Shown one piece after another: positions 6,857 through 7,969 of a DNA stretch of 7,969 nucleotides; within the stretch, counting starts at the first letter, position 1; each line of letters starts with the position of its first letter. The DNA comes from an uncultured Oscillospiraceae bacterium (GTDB taxonomy: Bacteria; Bacillota_A; Clostridia; Oscillospirales; Acutalibacteraceae), in contig USGR01000034.1 in assembly GCA_900554165.1 (NCBI GenBank), positions 1 to 7,969 on the forward strand, in the 5' to 3' direction. The position numbers and the translations under genes are program-made. The notes beneath the pieces are model-generated. The model ran no database searches. It saw nothing but the letters and a program-made list of their open reading frames with translations, and had not been told where the DNA came from.

Positions 6857-7492
6857 ATGGCAACACCAAACTTGAATTTACCGCAATGGGAATTAACCGA
6901 CCCAATATTGATGGAAGACTTTAACGACGCTTTTCAGAGCATTGACCAGTTTGCTGGAACAATTAATCAGACGGTTGCAGAAATTAATCAGCTAACTCTT
7001 CTCTGGGAGGGCTCTTTCTCGTTTGGAAATCCGATTACATTATCAGAATCAGCATTTAATTTTATACAGCTATGGATCCCTACAAGCGGCGGAATTACTT
7101 TAATGGGCGCCATATCGCCCGTCGTAAGCAATATTACCGATTTTACCGCAATAGCCACCGGCCCTTTTGCCGGAGGAGGAGAAGTAACTATTTACGGATT
7201 TTCTTGTGTAATTTCCGAAAACGGTCTTACGCTGACATCGCCGTTTTGCTATTCGCAAGAAATTGGCGGCAGTTCAAATACTCCGATAACGCCAACTGCG
7301 ATATACGGCGTCGGGCGGCGCAATGCGTCCATTGACCCAGTGCTTATGCACAACAATTCTTCATTAACTCACTCTGCAATGCTGGTGGACGGAAACAATT
7401 CTCAAACAGTTGATTCCTCCACATCGCTTGAAGAACATATCGCAAACGAGGACGCCCACCAGAATTTAAGCATTGACGGAAACGAGATTTGA
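6857..7492 (+). CDS. Tail fibre / baseplate appendage protein
   Basis: This 211-residue protein starts with ATPNLNLPQWELTDPILMEDF, an N-terminal block I recall from many Firmicute phage tail proteins downstream of the hub, where it probably docks the protein to the tail tip. Residues 30-48 look helical (a short trimer stalk is possible). Residues 49-154 form a beta-rich domain running from LWEGSFS through LSESAFNF to IYGVGRR (149-155). The C-terminus carries LEEHIANEDAHQNLSIDGNEI (about 191-211), another recurrent tail protein block. Together these suggest a small fibre or adaptor protein at the tail tip. AGGAGG at 6846-6851 overlaps the previous stop and lies 5 bases before the ATG. The following gene has a related domain. 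Receptor binding is possible but unproven. Confidence 0.7.
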   Translation: MATPNLNLPQWELTDPILMEDFNDAFQSIDQFAGTINQTVAEINQLTLLWEGSFSFGNPITLSESAFNFIQLWIPTSGGITLMGAISPVVSNITDFTAIATGPFAGGGEVTIYGFSCVISENGLTLTSPFCYSQEIGGSSNTPITPTAIYGVGRRNASIDPVLMHNNSSLTHSAMLVDGNNSQTVDSSTSLEEHIANEDAHQNLSIDGNEI

Positions 7493-7502
7493 GGAGGTAA
7501 AA

Positions 7503-7969
7503 ATGGCAAAAATACGAATAAGACGTGGAAATAAGGCAGGATTGCCGGAATTAGATGCCGGAGAGCCTTATCTGGCTACTGATACTAACGAATGTTTTAT
7601 CGGAAACGGCAGCGAAAATATTCAATTTTCAATGATGGGAGATGAAGCCACTTTGCTCGCCTCTAATCTCAGCGATGCATCGGGAACGTATTTAACAGAA
7701 TCGGCATATAATTTTAGGTTTTTGGCTTTTGATGTGGGCATATGCAGAAACATATTAGTTCCGATGTTTGACAACCAAACAGCTGTTTTTGGCTCTCTTA
7801 GTGAATTTACTATGGAAGCATATGATACATACATGTTTGGCGCAAATATATCCAATAATGGAAATACAATGGGTGATAATCGCAATGTAAAAATCACAAC
7901 GCTGCTAGGCAATCCGGCGCAAACAACCTATAATACATTTACCGTAACCAACATATACGGCTTATGCCG
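7503..7969 (+). CDS. Tail fibre / receptor-binding-like protein, N-terminal part (runs off right edge)
   Basis: The frame opens with ATG at 7503, 5 bases after a near-perfect GAGGAGG (7491-7497) that overlaps the previous stop, and stays open for 155 codons to the edge. Residues 3-40 (IRIRRGNKAGLPELDAGEPY, then LATDTNECFIGNG) match the small N-terminal domain shared by many phage tail fibres, including the major tropism determinant (Mtd) of Bordetella phage BPP-1; it carries the RRG, DAGE, TDT and IGNG landmarks. Residues 50-155 form a beta-rich domain with LTESAYNFRFLAF (64-76) and IYGL (151-154), like the domain in the previous gene. The last two bases (CG) would start an Arg codon if the base continues as usual, matching IYGVGR. 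It likely contacts the host surface, but the C-terminus and full length are not visible. Confidence 0.72.
   Translation, partial: MAKIRIRRGNKAGLPELDAGEPYLATDTNECFIGNGSENIQFSMMGDEATLLASNLSDASGTYLTESAYNFRFLAFDVGICRNILVPMFDNQTAVFGSLSEFTMEAYDTYMFGANISNNGNTMGDNRNVKITTLLGNPAQTTYNTFTVTNIYGLC

Noticed and set aside
7072..7335. Alternative + strand open frame inside the fibre gene at 6857-7492
   Set aside because: It lies in another frame, is full of Arg and Cys of low plausibility, and the main frame has recognisable tail protein blocks at both ends.

Overview
The window is part of the late structural (tail) module of a siphovirus-type phage or prophage. The likely host is a low-GC Gram-positive bacterium, probably a clostridial or gut Firmicute. 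The reasons are AT-rich DNA (roughly 38% GC by rough hand count in the chaperone genes), strong AGGAGG-type ribosome binding sites before most genes, use of TTG and probably CTG starts, and a gene set that matches the tail block of A118-like phages of Firmicutes: minor-capsid-3/tail terminator, major tail protein, chaperone, Gp15, tape measure. Every supported gene is on the + strand.

Layout. Bases 3-143 hold the last 46 codons of a gene that enters from the left edge. Bases 144-653 are an unusual gap of about 510 bp: very AT-rich (about 28% GC over 181-600), with stops in all forward frames but with patches that read like protein. I interpret it as decayed head-tail connector genes. The tight tail block then runs: tail terminator (654-1052), major tail tube protein (1054-1524, TTG start), a textbook rho-independent terminator (1526-1557), tail assembly chaperone (1572-1970), Gp15-family protein (1967-2569), tape measure protein (2571 or 2580-4892), tail hub/tip protein (4889-6847), tail fibre or baseplate appendage protein (6857-7492), and a second fibre-like protein (7503 to past the right edge).

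How the genes work together. The chaperone pair coats the tape measure protein and recruits tube subunits. The tape measure sets tube length, the terminator protein caps the head-proximal end, and the hub closes the distal end and carries the fibre proteins that meet the host surface. The terminator just after the tube gene fits the need for many tube subunits and few copies of the downstream proteins.

Points of most interest: the decayed gap exactly where head-tail joining genes are expected, beside an intact tail block; a probable CTG start for the tape measure protein; a proline-phased 11-residue repeat in the tape measure; no separate distal tail (Dit) gene between tape measure and hub; and two adjacent fibre genes that appear to share a duplicated domain ending in an IYG motif. 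I saw no RNA genes, CRISPR array, insertion sequence or attachment site. I did not find a wholly new system; this is a recognisable tail module with some unusual details.
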